Part shown: in pieces, positions 9,013-16,987 of the stretch | How the letters are laid out: every line of letters begins with the position of its first letter | How positions within the stretch are numbered: position 1 is the first letter of the stretch | Origin: Pampinifervens sp037481935 | GTDB taxonomy: Bacteria; Aquificota; Aquificia; Aquificales; Aquificaceae | Reading direction: 5' to 3' | Assembly (NCBI RefSeq): GCF_046159715.1 | Contig: NZ_JBJXCT010000011.1 | Coordinates: 1 to 64,000, forward strand | Length of the DNA stretch: 64,000 bases | Notes under the pieces: generated by a model | Told to the model about the DNA's origin: nothing | The model's database searches: none | Seen by the model: only the letters and a program-made list of their open reading frames with translations | Position numbers and translations under genes: made by a program

Positions 9013-9019
9013 TATTTTA
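9013..9019. promoter_or_regulatory. Shared -10 core between coaE and the cytochrome c gene
   Basis: TATTTT (plus, 9013-9018) and TAAAAT (minus, 9019-9014) overlap in GATATTTTAA. The minus reading puts coaE within two bases or so of being leaderless. The plus reading would give the cytochrome gene a leader of roughly ten bases with GGAGGT before its ATG at 9036. The same GATATTTTAA core recurs between two other divergent genes near 22890. Confidence 0.45.
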
Positions 9020-9035
9020 AACTGGAGGTGCTGAC

Positions 9036-9284
9036 ATGAAGAGGCTTTTTGCTGTGCTATTTCTTATAAATCTTAGCTTCGCTGTGGAAGGAGAGCTCAT
9101 TTTCAAAAACTCCTGTATGAGATGCCACACCGATAAGGACAAGAAGCCACTGGGCTATCTGAAGGAAAAATATAAAGGCAAGCCGGAGGCGGTTGCGGAG
9201 CTCGCCAGAAGGTGCCCATGGGGTCAGGGTCTGTCGGAGATGGAGATAGAGCTGGTGAGCAAGTGGCTGGCGGGTGTTAAGTAG
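9036..9284 (+). CDS. Small periplasmic class I cytochrome c
   Basis: An 82-residue precursor with a signal peptide (MKRLFAVLFLINLSFA) and one heme-binding motif, CMRCH (about 27-31). The mature chain would be only about 66 residues. The C-terminal helix SEMEIELVSKWLAGV resembles the last helix of small c-type cytochromes; its Met could be the second heme ligand, but this is uncertain. An extra Cys occurs in RRCPWG. It is likely a soluble periplasmic electron carrier. A GGAGGT ribosome site precedes the ATG. moeA follows after 20 bases. Confidence 0.8.
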   Translation: MKRLFAVLFLINLSFAVEGELIFKNSCMRCHTDKDKKPLGYLKEKYKGKPEAVAELARRCPWGQGLSEMEIELVSKWLAGVK

Positions 9285-9304
9285 AATGCGTTAATATATT
9301 CTCC

Positions 9305-10510
9305 ATGCTAACACCTTACGAGGATGCACTGGAGCTGCTACTCGAAAACACAGAACCCTTGCCCACTGAAAAGATTTTCCTGTGGAATACCCTTGACAGA
9401 GTGCTTGCAGAGGACATAAAGGCGGATACAGACAAGCCTCCCTTTGACAACTCTGCAATGGATGGTTATGCGGTCAGAAGTGAGGACATCTCAGAAGTCC
9501 CTGCAAGGCTCAGGCTTGTGGGAGAGGCTCCGGCGGGTGGTGATGCGGACATAAGAGTGGAAAAGGGCACAGCGGTAAGGATATTCACCGGGGCTCCCAT
9601 ACCAGAGGGTGCGGACACGGTGGTGCCCGTGGAGTTTACAAAGCTTGAAGGAGAGTATGTGCTTGTGGAAAAGTCCCTAAGAAAGGGTGCCAATGTAAGA
9701 CTGAGGGGTGAAGAGATAAAAGGAGGTGAGGTAATCCTCCAGAGGGGGACAAGAGTCAGAAGGTATGAGGTTAGTCTTATGGCTTCTGTGGGCAGAGTAA
9801 TGGTGGAGGTCTTCAGAAGACCGAAGGTTGCCATCCTCTCAACGGGGGATGAAATAAGGGAGCTGGGAGAAGCCCTCGAAAGGCCCTCTCACATAAGAAG
9901 CTCCAACAACCATGCCCTGTATGCGGGGGCTTTAGAGCTTGGGTGTGAAGTGGTTCACTTAGGGATAGTGAGGGATGAGCCTGAGGAGATAGAAAGGGTG
10001 CTCAGGGATGTGGAGAGCTTTGACATATTTGTAAGCACGGGAGGCGTGTCTGTTGGTGATAAGGACTTTGTGCAGAGGCTCGTAAAGGAGATGGGCTTTG
10101 AGGTCCTCTTTCACAAGCTCAGGATAAAGCCTGCAAAGCCAGTGCTCCTTGCAAGAAGGGGCAGGAGCCTCTTCTTCGGTCTTCCTGGAAACCCTGTTTC
10201 CTGCATCATGGCTTTTGACCTTCTTGTAAAGCCTGCCATAAGGAGGATGCAGGGATTTCAGGAGTGCAGACCGCCTCTATACAGGGCGGAGCTGGTGAGG
10301 GGCTTTTCAAGAAAAGATGCGGAAAGAAGGGAGTTTGTGAGGGCAAGATTCTGGCAGAGAGATGGAAGGCTCTTCTGCGACTACTCCCCAAAAACCCAGT
10401 CCCACATGCTCACCTCCTACGTGGATGCCAACTGTTACATGGTGGTATACGAGGACGTGCATGAGCTTAAGGCAGGGCAGGTGGTGGACATAATCCCCTT
10501 TGACTGGTGA
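9305..10510 (+). CDS. moeA: Molybdopterin molybdenumtransferase MoeA
   Basis: Inserts molybdate (or tungstate) into adenylylated molybdopterin to finish the cofactor. The 401-residue product has the family pattern: KPPFDNSAMDGYA near residue 40, FTGAPIPEGADTVVP near 98, the MoCF-fold region with STGDEI and STGGVSVGDKD (about 240), GLPGNPVSC (about 297) and a C-terminal beta-barrel domain. The client is probably the molybdoenzyme 4 kb downstream. No ribosome site precedes the ATG; AT-rich TATATT at 9295-9300 lies four bases away, so a leaderless start or read-through from the cytochrome gene is possible. Confidence 0.94.
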   Translation: MLTPYEDALELLLENTEPLPTEKIFLWNTLDRVLAEDIKADTDKPPFDNSAMDGYAVRSEDISEVPARLRLVGEAPAGGDADIRVEKGTAVRIFTGAPIPEGADTVVPVEFTKLEGEYVLVEKSLRKGANVRLRGEEIKGGEVILQRGTRVRRYEVSLMASVGRVMVEVFRRPKVAILSTGDEIRELGEALERPSHIRSSNNHALYAGALELGCEVVHLGIVRDEPEEIERVLRDVESFDIFVSTGGVSVGDKDFVQRLVKEMGFEVLFHKLRIKPAKPVLLARRGRSLFFGLPGNPVSCIMAFDLLVKPAIRRMQGFQECRPPLYRAELVRGFSRKDAERREFVRARFWQRDGRLFCDYSPKTQSHMLTSYVDANCYMVVYEDVHELKAGQVVDIIPFDW

Positions 10511-10860
10511 TGGGAAAGAAGGAGATAGAAAGGTTAAGAGGGCAGGTGCTTCAGACTCTGGGAGAAAGGCTAAACATGGAAAAATGCCTTCTTCTGCTGT
10601 ATGGCTCAACCGCTCTGGGAGAGGATACGGAGCTTTCCGACATAGACCTTGCACTGGACTGTCTTGAACCCCTTGATGACAGGCTGTTCCTTGAGATTGT
10701 AGAGGAGCTGAGTCTGAGAGTGGATACACCCAGAAAGATTGAGCTGGTGGAAATAAGAAGGCTTTCGGAAGAGTTCCTTGAAAGTATCATAAAAGGAGCG
10801 GTGCTATGGCATGTGGGGAGAGACTACTTAAAAAGCTGGTTCAGACAGAGAAGGCTCTGA
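10510..10860 (+). CDS. mntA: MNT-type nucleotidyltransferase antitoxin (MntA-like)
   Basis: A 116-residue minimal nucleotidyltransferase. It has the GSx10DxD motif: G32-S33, then D44 and D46 in SDIDLAL. In studied HEPN/MNT pairs this enzyme transfers AMP units to a tyrosine on the HEPN toxin and so silences it. The start is ATG at 10510, in a TGATG overlap with moeA; a GTG at 10507 is also possible. It overlaps the HEPN gene by 55 bases in another frame. The antitoxin-first order and the coupling to moeA are unusual but not unique. Confidence 0.85.
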   Translation: MGKKEIERLRGQVLQTLGERLNMEKCLLLLYGSTALGEDTELSDIDLALDCLEPLDDRLFLEIVEELSLRVDTPRKIELVEIRRLSEEFLESIIKGAVLWHVGRDYLKSWFRQRRL

Positions 10861-11228
10861 AAAAGCTGGAAGGGGTAAGGGCTCTTGAGGAAAGGCTTGA
10901 AGAGGAGCTTCTCTACGAAGTGGCTACAAAGAGGTTTGAATACACCTTTGAAAGCCTGTGGAAGACAATAAGACTTTTTCTGCTTGAAAAGAAGGGGCTT
11001 GAGTGCAACTCACCCATGGATTGCCTAAAGGGCTTTTATTCGGTGGGTCTTCTCAGCAGGGAAGTTGCGGAGAAAATCGCAAAAACGGTCAGGCTCAGGA
11101 ACGAAGTGGTCCACATCTACGACTTTTCTCTTGCGGGGAGAGCATATGTAGACATAAACTCAACCGCACTGCCCCTCTTCAGGGCGGTGGTTGAAAGAAT
11201 AAAAGAGGAGTGCCAGAAGGAGGATTAG
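10806..11228 (+). CDS. hepT: HEPN-domain RNase toxin (HepT-like)
   Basis: A 140-residue helical protein with the HEPN catalytic motif R98-x4-H103 extended by Y105 (RNEVVHIY). This RX4HXY form is the one whose tyrosine is AMPylated by MntA in the studied Shewanella system. HEPN toxins of this type cut RNA. The ATG at 10806 has AAGGAG (10793-10798) at good spacing, inside the MNT gene, which supports the 55-base overlap and coupled translation. The 3' end overlaps the convergent soeC-like gene by four bases. Confidence 0.85.
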   Translation: MACGERLLKKLVQTEKALKKLEGVRALEERLEEELLYEVATKRFEYTFESLWKTIRLFLLEKKGLECNSPMDCLKGFYSVGLLSREVAEKIAKTVRLRNEVVHIYDFSLAGRAYVDINSTALPLFRAVVERIKEECQKED

Positions 11229-12235
11229 AGCCTTATAACAGTCTTTTTCCTCTCCATGTAGCCCTTTCTCAGCCTGTAGCCCTCCTCAGGATAAAGCCCA
11301 TAAAAGAGGTTCTGCACATGGTTTCCTTCCACAAAGAAGCACCACCTTTCGAGAAAGCTCCCCACCACGAGGCTTGCAAAGGTTATGGCGTAGAAGGTGT
11401 AGTTATAGTTGCCAGTAATCCAGGAGTAGAGCACCAGAAAGAGGGGAACCACGAAGGTGAGTATGTATGCAACGGGAAGAACAGAGCCCAGAAGGTCTTT
11501 CCCTTTTTTGTAGTAGAACTCCGTGGTGCAGTAGTTATCGGTGGTGCTACCCGTGTCAAGAACCCTGATTGGTCTGTTGTGAGGAAGGTTGAGGGCTTCG
11601 TTTATGGTGGGTCTTGATATGAGAAACTGTCTTATGTTAAAGGCTATCCTGAAGGCAAGACCCAGGGACAGGAAAAGGAAGGTAAGGAAAAGGTAGGCGG
11701 GAATAAACTCCGGTCTGTAGTGGTAAGTAAGAGCCAGAAAGGCTGAAGAGCCAAGCATGAGATACATATTGAGGTAGTAAAGAACTGTGAAAGATGTGTT
11801 CCACTCAAGCACGAACTTGTTGCTGGCATATATCATGGCAGTAGAGAGGGCTGAAAGCCAGCCGAGGATAAAGGTTGTTATTCCAAGCAAGTGCTGCAAA
11901 AAGGGCTGTGCGTTAAAGTAGTAAGAAAGCCCATACAGAAGTAGGGTAAAACCATAAGCCCCGCTGAAGACTGCCTCCCTTGAAAGCCAGGAGGTGTGAA
12001 AACGTCTTATTGCCTTCCACGCTCTCAACTTGTGTCCAAGGTGAAAACTTGCCCCTATAGCACCCAGACCTATGAGAATGAGAGAAATGATGAGAGATAT
12101 AAGAACCGCATTCCTGGGCATGGCAGTGTTTCTGCCAAAGAGAGTGAGAAATTCCATAAAGTAGGTAAAGGTAAAGAGGCCTATAGAAACACCGGCGGTA
12201 AGGAAAAACCATATAAGAGAGACTGGTGGGTGCAT
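11225..12235 (-). CDS. soeC: DmsC/SoeC-type membrane anchor subunit
   Basis: A 336-residue membrane protein with about eight or nine helices of the DMSO-reductase anchor family (DmsC type, which does not bind the molybdenum cofactor). It would hold the catalytic and iron-sulfur subunits at the membrane and pass electrons to or from quinone. Conserved features include the GIGLFTFTYF-like first helix, HLGHKLRAWKAIRRFHTSWLSRE and the late FLERWCFF segment. It follows the iron-sulfur subunit after two bases. The name soeC rests on the operon pattern and the DmsC-type anchor; DmsABC- or PsrABC-like activity cannot be excluded. Confidence 0.75.
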   Translation of the reverse strand: MHPPVSLIWFFLTAGVSIGLFTFTYFMEFLTLFGRNTAMPRNAVLISLIISLILIGLGAIGASFHLGHKLRAWKAIRRFHTSWLSREAVFSGAYGFTLLLYGLSYYFNAQPFLQHLLGITTFILGWLSALSTAMIYASNKFVLEWNTSFTVLYYLNMYLMLGSSAFLALTYHYRPEFIPAYLFLTFLFLSLGLAFRIAFNIRQFLISRPTINEALNLPHNRPIRVLDTGSTTDNYCTTEFYYKKGKDLLGSVLPVAYILTFVVPLFLVLYSWITGNYNYTFYAITFASLVVGSFLERWCFFVEGNHVQNLFYGLYPEEGYRLRKGYMERKKTVIRL

Positions 12236-12237
12236 GC

Positions 12238-12936
12238 TTAACCTCCTACATGATGTCTTCTTAAAACTTCAAGGAAGAGCGGGTTATCGTGCTTTAAGAG
12301 GTGTTCATCCACATGAACCTTTGTTTCTGTCCTTGGTAGATAGTGATTGCCGGGGTTTGTTCCCATATCAGAGAAGAGCACGAAGCCGTTTCGCTCCTTT
12401 ATAACTCTGTATACTTCACTTTCTGGGTCTTCTATGTCCCCAAAGAACCTCGCCCTTGCAGGACAGGTAAGAACACAGGCAGGTCTTCTATGTTCTGGTG
12501 GCAGGGACTCGTCGTATATCCTGTCTATGCAGAGGGTGCACTTTTTCATCACCTTGTCCGCTTCATCAAACTCCCTACAGCCGTAGGGGCATGACCAGGA
12601 GCAGAGTTTACAGCCTATGCAGTCATCGTAGTTTACCAGCACTATACCATCCTGCTCTCTCTTATAGCTGGCTCCAGTTGGACAGACAGGCACACAGGGC
12701 GCATCCTGACAGTGCAGACAGGACTTGGGAAGATGAAAGACCTGCGTGTTGGGAAATTCACCCATCTCATAGCTCATTATCCTGTTATACCATACGCCCT
12801 GTGGTTCCTTTCCATAGGGGTCAAAGTCGGAAAGGGGTCCAAAGGCCGCCTGAGTATTCCACTCCTTACAGTTGGTGGCACAGGCATGACAGCCAACGCA
12901 GGTGTTCAGGTCTATAACAAGGGCAAACTGTGCCAT
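12238..12936 (-). CDS. soeB: Four-cluster iron-sulfur subunit of the molybdoenzyme
   Basis: A 232-residue ferredoxin-like electron-transfer subunit. Four cysteine groups are visible: CVGCHACATNC (residue 13 on), CLHCQDAPCVPVC, CIGCKLCSWSCPYGC, and CTLCIDR paired with CVLTCP, as in DmsB, PsrB, NrfC and SoeB. It would carry electrons between the molybdenum subunit and the membrane anchor. There is no signal peptide, which fits a cytoplasm-facing SoeABC complex. It lies between the two Uma2 genes and the anchor gene. Confidence 0.85.
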   Translation of the reverse strand: MAQFALVIDLNTCVGCHACATNCKEWNTQAAFGPLSDFDPYGKEPQGVWYNRIMSYEMGEFPNTQVFHLPKSCLHCQDAPCVPVCPTGASYKREQDGIVLVNYDDCIGCKLCSWSCPYGCREFDEADKVMKKCTLCIDRIYDESLPPEHRRPACVLTCPARARFFGDIEDPESEVYRVIKERNGFVLFSDMGTNPGNHYLPRTETKVHVDEHLLKHDNPLFLEVLRRHHVGG

Positions 12937-12938
12937 CT

Positions 12939-13484
12939 TTATACCTCCTCAAAAACTTCTTCTAAGTCAAGCTCTGTGTTAAGAATTTCAGACCTCACAG
13001 TGCCACTACGCACTGCGGACGAATACAGTTTAAAGCCCTCCTCTGTGTTCACATATATTTCAAAGCTCCTGTCTATAGGGTCCACAAGCCAGTATTCCCT
13101 TACACCGGCGCGTTCATAAACCCTTTTCTTTACCTTCATGTCGTAGTATGCAGTGGATGGAGAGAGAATTTCCACAATCACGTCAGGAGGTCCATAAACG
13201 CCTCTGCCGGTTATTCTTGCCCTTGAGCCTTTGAGAATTACCATAATGTCCGGCTGATAGGCATTTTCATCATCAAGGTATAGGTCAACTGGCGCGTATA
13301 TGACCTCACCCTTTTTTGTTTCCTCAAGCAGTCTGTAGAGTCTAACAAATAGCTTCTTTGAACTTCTAAAATGCTCAAACCCTAGTGCTGGGCTCATGAC
13401 CAGTTCTCCCTCGATGAGCTGGTAGGGGCTTCCCTCTGGAAGGGCTTCGTAGTCCGCTATGGTCTTTTTCTCAATGGTCTTCAT
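12939..13484 (-). CDS. Uma2-family (DUF820) PD-(D/E)XK-fold protein, second of a tandem pair
   Basis: A 181-residue Uma2 protein. The family has a restriction-endonuclease-like fold and no settled function. The expected acidic residues are present: D in QPDIMVI, then E in VIVEILSPST, followed by the EYWLVDP strand. The first 28 residues are identical to those of the neighbouring copy except for V/I, so the pair arose by tandem duplication. Its start overlaps the stop of the first copy (ATGA). It sits inside the molybdoenzyme operon, two bases before the iron-sulfur subunit gene. Confidence 0.85.
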   Translation of the reverse strand: MKTIEKKTIADYEALPEGSPYQLIEGELVMSPALGFEHFRSSKKLFVRLYRLLEETKKGEVIYAPVDLYLDDENAYQPDIMVILKGSRARITGRGVYGPPDVIVEILSPSTAYYDMKVKKRVYERAGVREYWLVDPIDRSFEIYVNTEEGFKLYSSAVRSGTVRSEILNTELDLEEVFEEV

Positions 13485-14032
13485 GGCTCTATTCCCTCAA
13501 AAACCTCATCAAGAGAAAGCTCAAAGGATAGCACCTCAGACCTCACTGTGCCCTTCCCTTTTGCCCTGCTTATAAGTTCAAAACCTTTCTCTGTATTCAG
13601 ATACACCTCAAGGCTCTTCCTGAGAGGGTCTACTATCCAGTATTCTCTCACGCCAGACCTCTCGTAAACATCCTTCTTCTGCGTCAGGTCGTAATAGGCG
13701 GTAGAAGGCGAGAGTATCTCCACCACCACATCGGGAGGTCCATGCACGCCTTTACTGGTTATCCTCGCCCTTGAGCCTTTGAGAACTACCATTATGTCCG
13801 GCTGGTAGGCGTTTTCTTCGTCAAGATAGAGGTCTACGGGGGCGTAAATGACCCTTCCCTTACCTGCACGGTATACCAAGTCAGCGAGTTTAAGCACAAG
13901 GTTAAAAGAGCTTCCAAAATGCTCAAAGCCTGGAGCTGGGCTCATGATAAGTTCCCCCTCTATTAGTTGATAGGGGCTGCCCTCGGGCAGTGCCTCGTAG
14001 TCCGCTATGGTCTTTTTCTCAATGGTCTTCAT
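13481..14032 (-). CDS. Uma2-family (DUF820) PD-(D/E)XK-fold protein, first of a tandem pair
   Basis: A 183-residue Uma2 protein, paralogous to the following gene (shared start MKTIEKKTIADYEALPEGSP). Key residues: D in QPDIMVVLKG, E in VVVEILSPST, then EYWIVDPLRKSLEVY. Its ATG overlaps the soeA stop as ATGA (14032-14029), so it is translationally coupled to the catalytic subunit of the respiratory enzyme. Nothing in known Soe or Dms operons needs such a protein; a nuclease, a maturation factor or a hitch-hiking element are all open. Confidence 0.85.
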   Translation of the reverse strand: MKTIEKKTIADYEALPEGSPYQLIEGELIMSPAPGFEHFGSSFNLVLKLADLVYRAGKGRVIYAPVDLYLDEENAYQPDIMVVLKGSRARITSKGVHGPPDVVVEILSPSTAYYDLTQKKDVYERSGVREYWIVDPLRKSLEVYLNTEKGFELISRAKGKGTVRSEVLSFELSLDEVFEGIEP

Positions 14033-16872
14033 GGCTTATACCTCAGCACAGGCACCCATCTCTCTTTAATATAGTCAAGGGGCTGGATTTCAAACTGGGG
14101 ATAGGTTTCCGGTGTCTGGTCCTCCGCCCTGTAGACTTTCACCTTTGTATCAAACCACGCAAGGTGCCCCGTTATGGGGTCTCCGTAGTAAACCTCCTTT
14201 CCACCTATGCGTATGCTGTGCGGTATCACATGGTTTAGGAGAAAGCCCTCATGCCCTTCTTCTGCCTCGGGCTTGAGACCCCATGCACCCTTCATCTTGC
14301 CTATGGCATTCCATGTCCAGACGGAGTTTGGTTCTGTAGTTTCTGTTAGAAATACCTGACACTTGACCTTTCCTACCCTTGACTCTACCCATACCCAGTC
14401 AAGATGTTTTATGCCCAGCTTTTCTGCAGTCTTTGGGTTCATATACAGGTAGTTTCTCGTAGATATCTGTCTTAGCCAGACGTTCTGAGAATCCCAGGAG
14501 TGATACATCCACTGAGGCCTTTGAGTGAAGGCATACAGAGGATACTCTTTGCTGGAAACCTCCTCTTCAAAGGGTGGATACCAGAAGGGCAGTGGGTCAA
14601 AGTATTTTACAAGCCTTTCCCTTAGGATTGGGTCGGCTGGTGGCTGATTTTTGCCCTCCCACAGCCCCTGACCGGCAAGCCTGAAGGTCTGGAGAGTTTC
14701 AAGGTAGAAGTTAAAGACTATAGGTGCGACCTTCTTGAGGAAGCCCACGCTCACAGCCCATTCCTGATAATCCTTATTTACGTGCCTGTAGAATCTCATG
14801 TTTTCCGGAAGCCTGTAGTAGAAAAAGCCTTTGTTCTTTATATACATCTCTAACTGTCTGGGGTTTGGCTCTCCCACAAAGTGCTTGTCTCCGTTCTTGC
14901 CTCTCCAGCCAGCAAGGGCACCCACACCCGGCCTTGGCTGCCAGTTTATGATAAAGTCCTTAAAGTCTTTATACTTTCTTGAGCCGTCAGGGTTAACAAA
15001 GCCCGGAAGTCTGAGCCTCGAGCCAAGCTCCACCATCACATCTCCCCAGCCCTTCACATCGTAGCCGTTTGCCACAGGGTCTATAATAGGATGCCTGAGG
15101 GCATCCACTGGACCATCCACCGCGGAAGGCGGCCTGTCAAGAAGCGAAAGGGAAAACCATTGCTCAAGGTATGTGGCATCAGGAAGCACGAGGTCTGAAT
15201 AGGCCACTTGCTCGCTGTAGAAGGCGTCTATAGTTATAACTCTGGGTATTATGTAGTTGCCCGCCGGGTCTGTTGCGGTCAGAGCCTCAATTATGTATGG
15301 TATGTTCTGGGAAGAATTCCATGCCATGTTTGCCATGTAAATCATCAGAACCTCAATGTGGTATGGGTTTCCTTCGTAGGCTGCGGGTATCACGTTGTGT
15401 ATGAGCCCGTGAGCAGTCAGCGGGAACCACCAGCTGTAGGCATGGTCTATTCTTACAGGATTGCCCTTTTCATCCACAAGAAGGTCATCAGGGTTCTGAG
15501 GATATCCAAGATGTGGACCTGGATATACTTCCCCGTATTTTATCTCGTCAGGTCTTGTTATCTTGTAGGGCTTGGGAAGGTCTTCTATGTGTTTGGGATA
15601 GGGTGGCTTGTTGAGAAAGCCTCCGGGCACATCCACCACACCCAGCATCATCATGAGCAGAAATACAGTCCTTGCGCTCTGGAAGCCGTTGCTGTGGGAT
15701 GCCACACCCCTCATCATGTGGAAGGATACGGGTCTTCCTATGACCTTTTTGTGCTTTCTGCCCCACACATCCATCCACTCTATGGGGAACTCTATGGGAT
15801 GATAAAGGGCTATTGTGCCCATTTCCTTGGCAATTCTTTCTATGTCCTTTGCAGGTATGCCCGTTATTTTTTCCACCTTCTCCGGGCTGTAGTCTCTCAC
15901 AAGCCTTTCTGCGAAGATATCAAAGGCGGGTCTGACTCTATAGCCCTCCGGGGTGGTGAACTCTCCTATGAAGGCTGGGTCAAGGTTGTCCGGGACTACC
16001 CTGTCCGCAGGCTGGAAGGACTGGGTCTTTCTATCAAAGACCATGGGCTTGCCTTCGGCGTTTCTGTAAAAGAGCCCATCCTTTGAAGTGCCCGGTGCCT
16101 GAATTACAAGCCATGGTGCGTTGGTGTATTCCCTGAGAAATTCCCAGTTAACAAGGTTGTATTTGAAAAGCACGTGCATTATGCCGAGAAAGAAGGCACC
16201 ATCAGTTCCGGGCTTTATGGGGACCCACTCGTCTGCAACCGCACCGTAGCCCCAGCGCACAGGGTTTACCACCACAAACTTTCCACCCTTTCTTTTCATC
16301 TCTTGAATGCCAAGCTTGAAGGGATTGGAAGAGTGGTCTTCGGCCACACCTATAAGCATAAAATACTTGGTGTTTTCAAAATCCGCTTCTCCAAACTCCC
16401 AGAAGGAACCACCGATAGAATAGAGGCCCGCTGCTGCAATGTTAACAGAGCAAAAACCACCGTGTGCTGCCCAGTTGACCGTTCCAAGCTGGCAGGAAAA
16501 CCAGCCGTTCATAGCCTGCATCTGGTCTCTTCCAGTAAAGAAGGCAATCCTGTAGGGACCTTTTTTCCTTGCCTCCTCCAGCCACTGGGTAGCAATCTGA
16601 AGGGCTTCTTCCCACTCAATCTCCCTGAATTGCCCGGAGCCTCTTGGACCAACTCTGAGAAGTGGTTTTCTTAGCCTTGCAGGGCTGTATTCCTTCATTA
16701 TGCCAGAGGAACCCTTGGCACAGAGAACACCTTTGTTGGTAGGATGGTCGTCGTTGCCCTTTATGTATGTCACTTTATTATTTCTTACATATACCTCTAT
16801 ACCACACCTGCATGCACACATATAACATGTGCTGTAGGCTTTTCTGTCATAAAAGCTACCGCCTATCTCCAT
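14029..16872 (-). CDS. soeA: Molybdopterin oxidoreductase catalytic subunit (SoeA-like sulfite dehydrogenase)
   Basis: A 947-residue enzyme of the DMSO-reductase family. The N-terminus has the 4Fe-4S motif CYMCACRC, followed about 27 residues later by LCAKG. Next come the bis-MGD-binding domains; GGFCSVN (about 145) supplies a likely Cys ligand to molybdenum as in PsrA/SoeA-type enzymes. There is no twin-arginine signal, so the protein should be cytoplasmic, as in SoeABC, which oxidises sulfite at the inner face and feeds quinone. Related polysulfide or thiosulfate reductases are the alternatives. AGGAGGT precedes the ATG. First gene of the operon soeA-uma2-uma2-soeB-soeC. Confidence 0.75.
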   Translation of the reverse strand: MEIGGSFYDRKAYSTCYMCACRCGIEVYVRNNKVTYIKGNDDHPTNKGVLCAKGSSGIMKEYSPARLRKPLLRVGPRGSGQFREIEWEEALQIATQWLEEARKKGPYRIAFFTGRDQMQAMNGWFSCQLGTVNWAAHGGFCSVNIAAAGLYSIGGSFWEFGEADFENTKYFMLIGVAEDHSSNPFKLGIQEMKRKGGKFVVVNPVRWGYGAVADEWVPIKPGTDGAFFLGIMHVLFKYNLVNWEFLREYTNAPWLVIQAPGTSKDGLFYRNAEGKPMVFDRKTQSFQPADRVVPDNLDPAFIGEFTTPEGYRVRPAFDIFAERLVRDYSPEKVEKITGIPAKDIERIAKEMGTIALYHPIEFPIEWMDVWGRKHKKVIGRPVSFHMMRGVASHSNGFQSARTVFLLMMMLGVVDVPGGFLNKPPYPKHIEDLPKPYKITRPDEIKYGEVYPGPHLGYPQNPDDLLVDEKGNPVRIDHAYSWWFPLTAHGLIHNVIPAAYEGNPYHIEVLMIYMANMAWNSSQNIPYIIEALTATDPAGNYIIPRVITIDAFYSEQVAYSDLVLPDATYLEQWFSLSLLDRPPSAVDGPVDALRHPIIDPVANGYDVKGWGDVMVELGSRLRLPGFVNPDGSRKYKDFKDFIINWQPRPGVGALAGWRGKNGDKHFVGEPNPRQLEMYIKNKGFFYYRLPENMRFYRHVNKDYQEWAVSVGFLKKVAPIVFNFYLETLQTFRLAGQGLWEGKNQPPADPILRERLVKYFDPLPFWYPPFEEEVSSKEYPLYAFTQRPQWMYHSWDSQNVWLRQISTRNYLYMNPKTAEKLGIKHLDWVWVESRVGKVKCQVFLTETTEPNSVWTWNAIGKMKGAWGLKPEAEEGHEGFLLNHVIPHSIRIGGKEVYYGDPITGHLAWFDTKVKVYRAEDQTPETYPQFEIQPLDYIKERWVPVLRYKP

Positions 16873-16932
16873 GGTAGACCTCCTGTGAAGTTATAAAATA
16901 AAACTTTTTCACAGTCTTTCCCTTTCAACCTT

Positions 16933-16980
16933 CTTATATGTTTATAAGCCCGGCTTATTACTCCTATAAGCCTGTCTTAT
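16933..16980. promoter_or_regulatory. Multi-palindrome operator upstream of the soe-like operon
   Basis: Two 15-base dyads lie 22 bases apart centre to centre: ATAAGCC-C-GGCTTAT (16944-16958, perfect) and ATAAGCC-T-GTCTTAT (16966-16980, one mismatch). A further half site CTTATA (16933-16938) pairs with TATAAG of the first dyad. The half sites CTTAT/ATAAG therefore alternate at 11, 10, 12 and 10 bases, about one helical turn each. They lie about 60-110 bases upstream of the soeA ATG side, upstream of a weak TTGAAA (16928-16923) with TTTTAT (16903-16898) 19 bases on. That position suits an activator. A hairpin terminator for the upstream epimerase is less likely: the loops are one base and there is no T run. 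Confidence 0.6.
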
Positions 16981-16987
16981 GTAGATA

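Noticed and set aside
15208..16086. Long plus-strand open frame (292 codons) opposite soeA
   Set aside because: It lies entirely antisense to the well-conserved molybdoenzyme gene, its translation is rich in His, Tyr and Cys with no domain, and it has no ribosome site. It is a shadow of the codon pattern.
12238..16872. The molybdoenzyme as a periplasmic formate dehydrogenase or nitrate reductase
   Set aside because: There is no twin-arginine signal, and no selenocysteine or NapA/NarG-type signature; the DmsC-type anchor and four-cluster subunit fit the Soe/Dms/Psr group.
16944..16980. The ATAAGCC dyads as a transcription terminator for the epimerase
   Set aside because: Each dyad leaves a one-base loop, and no T run follows on the minus strand. 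An operator explains the phasing better.
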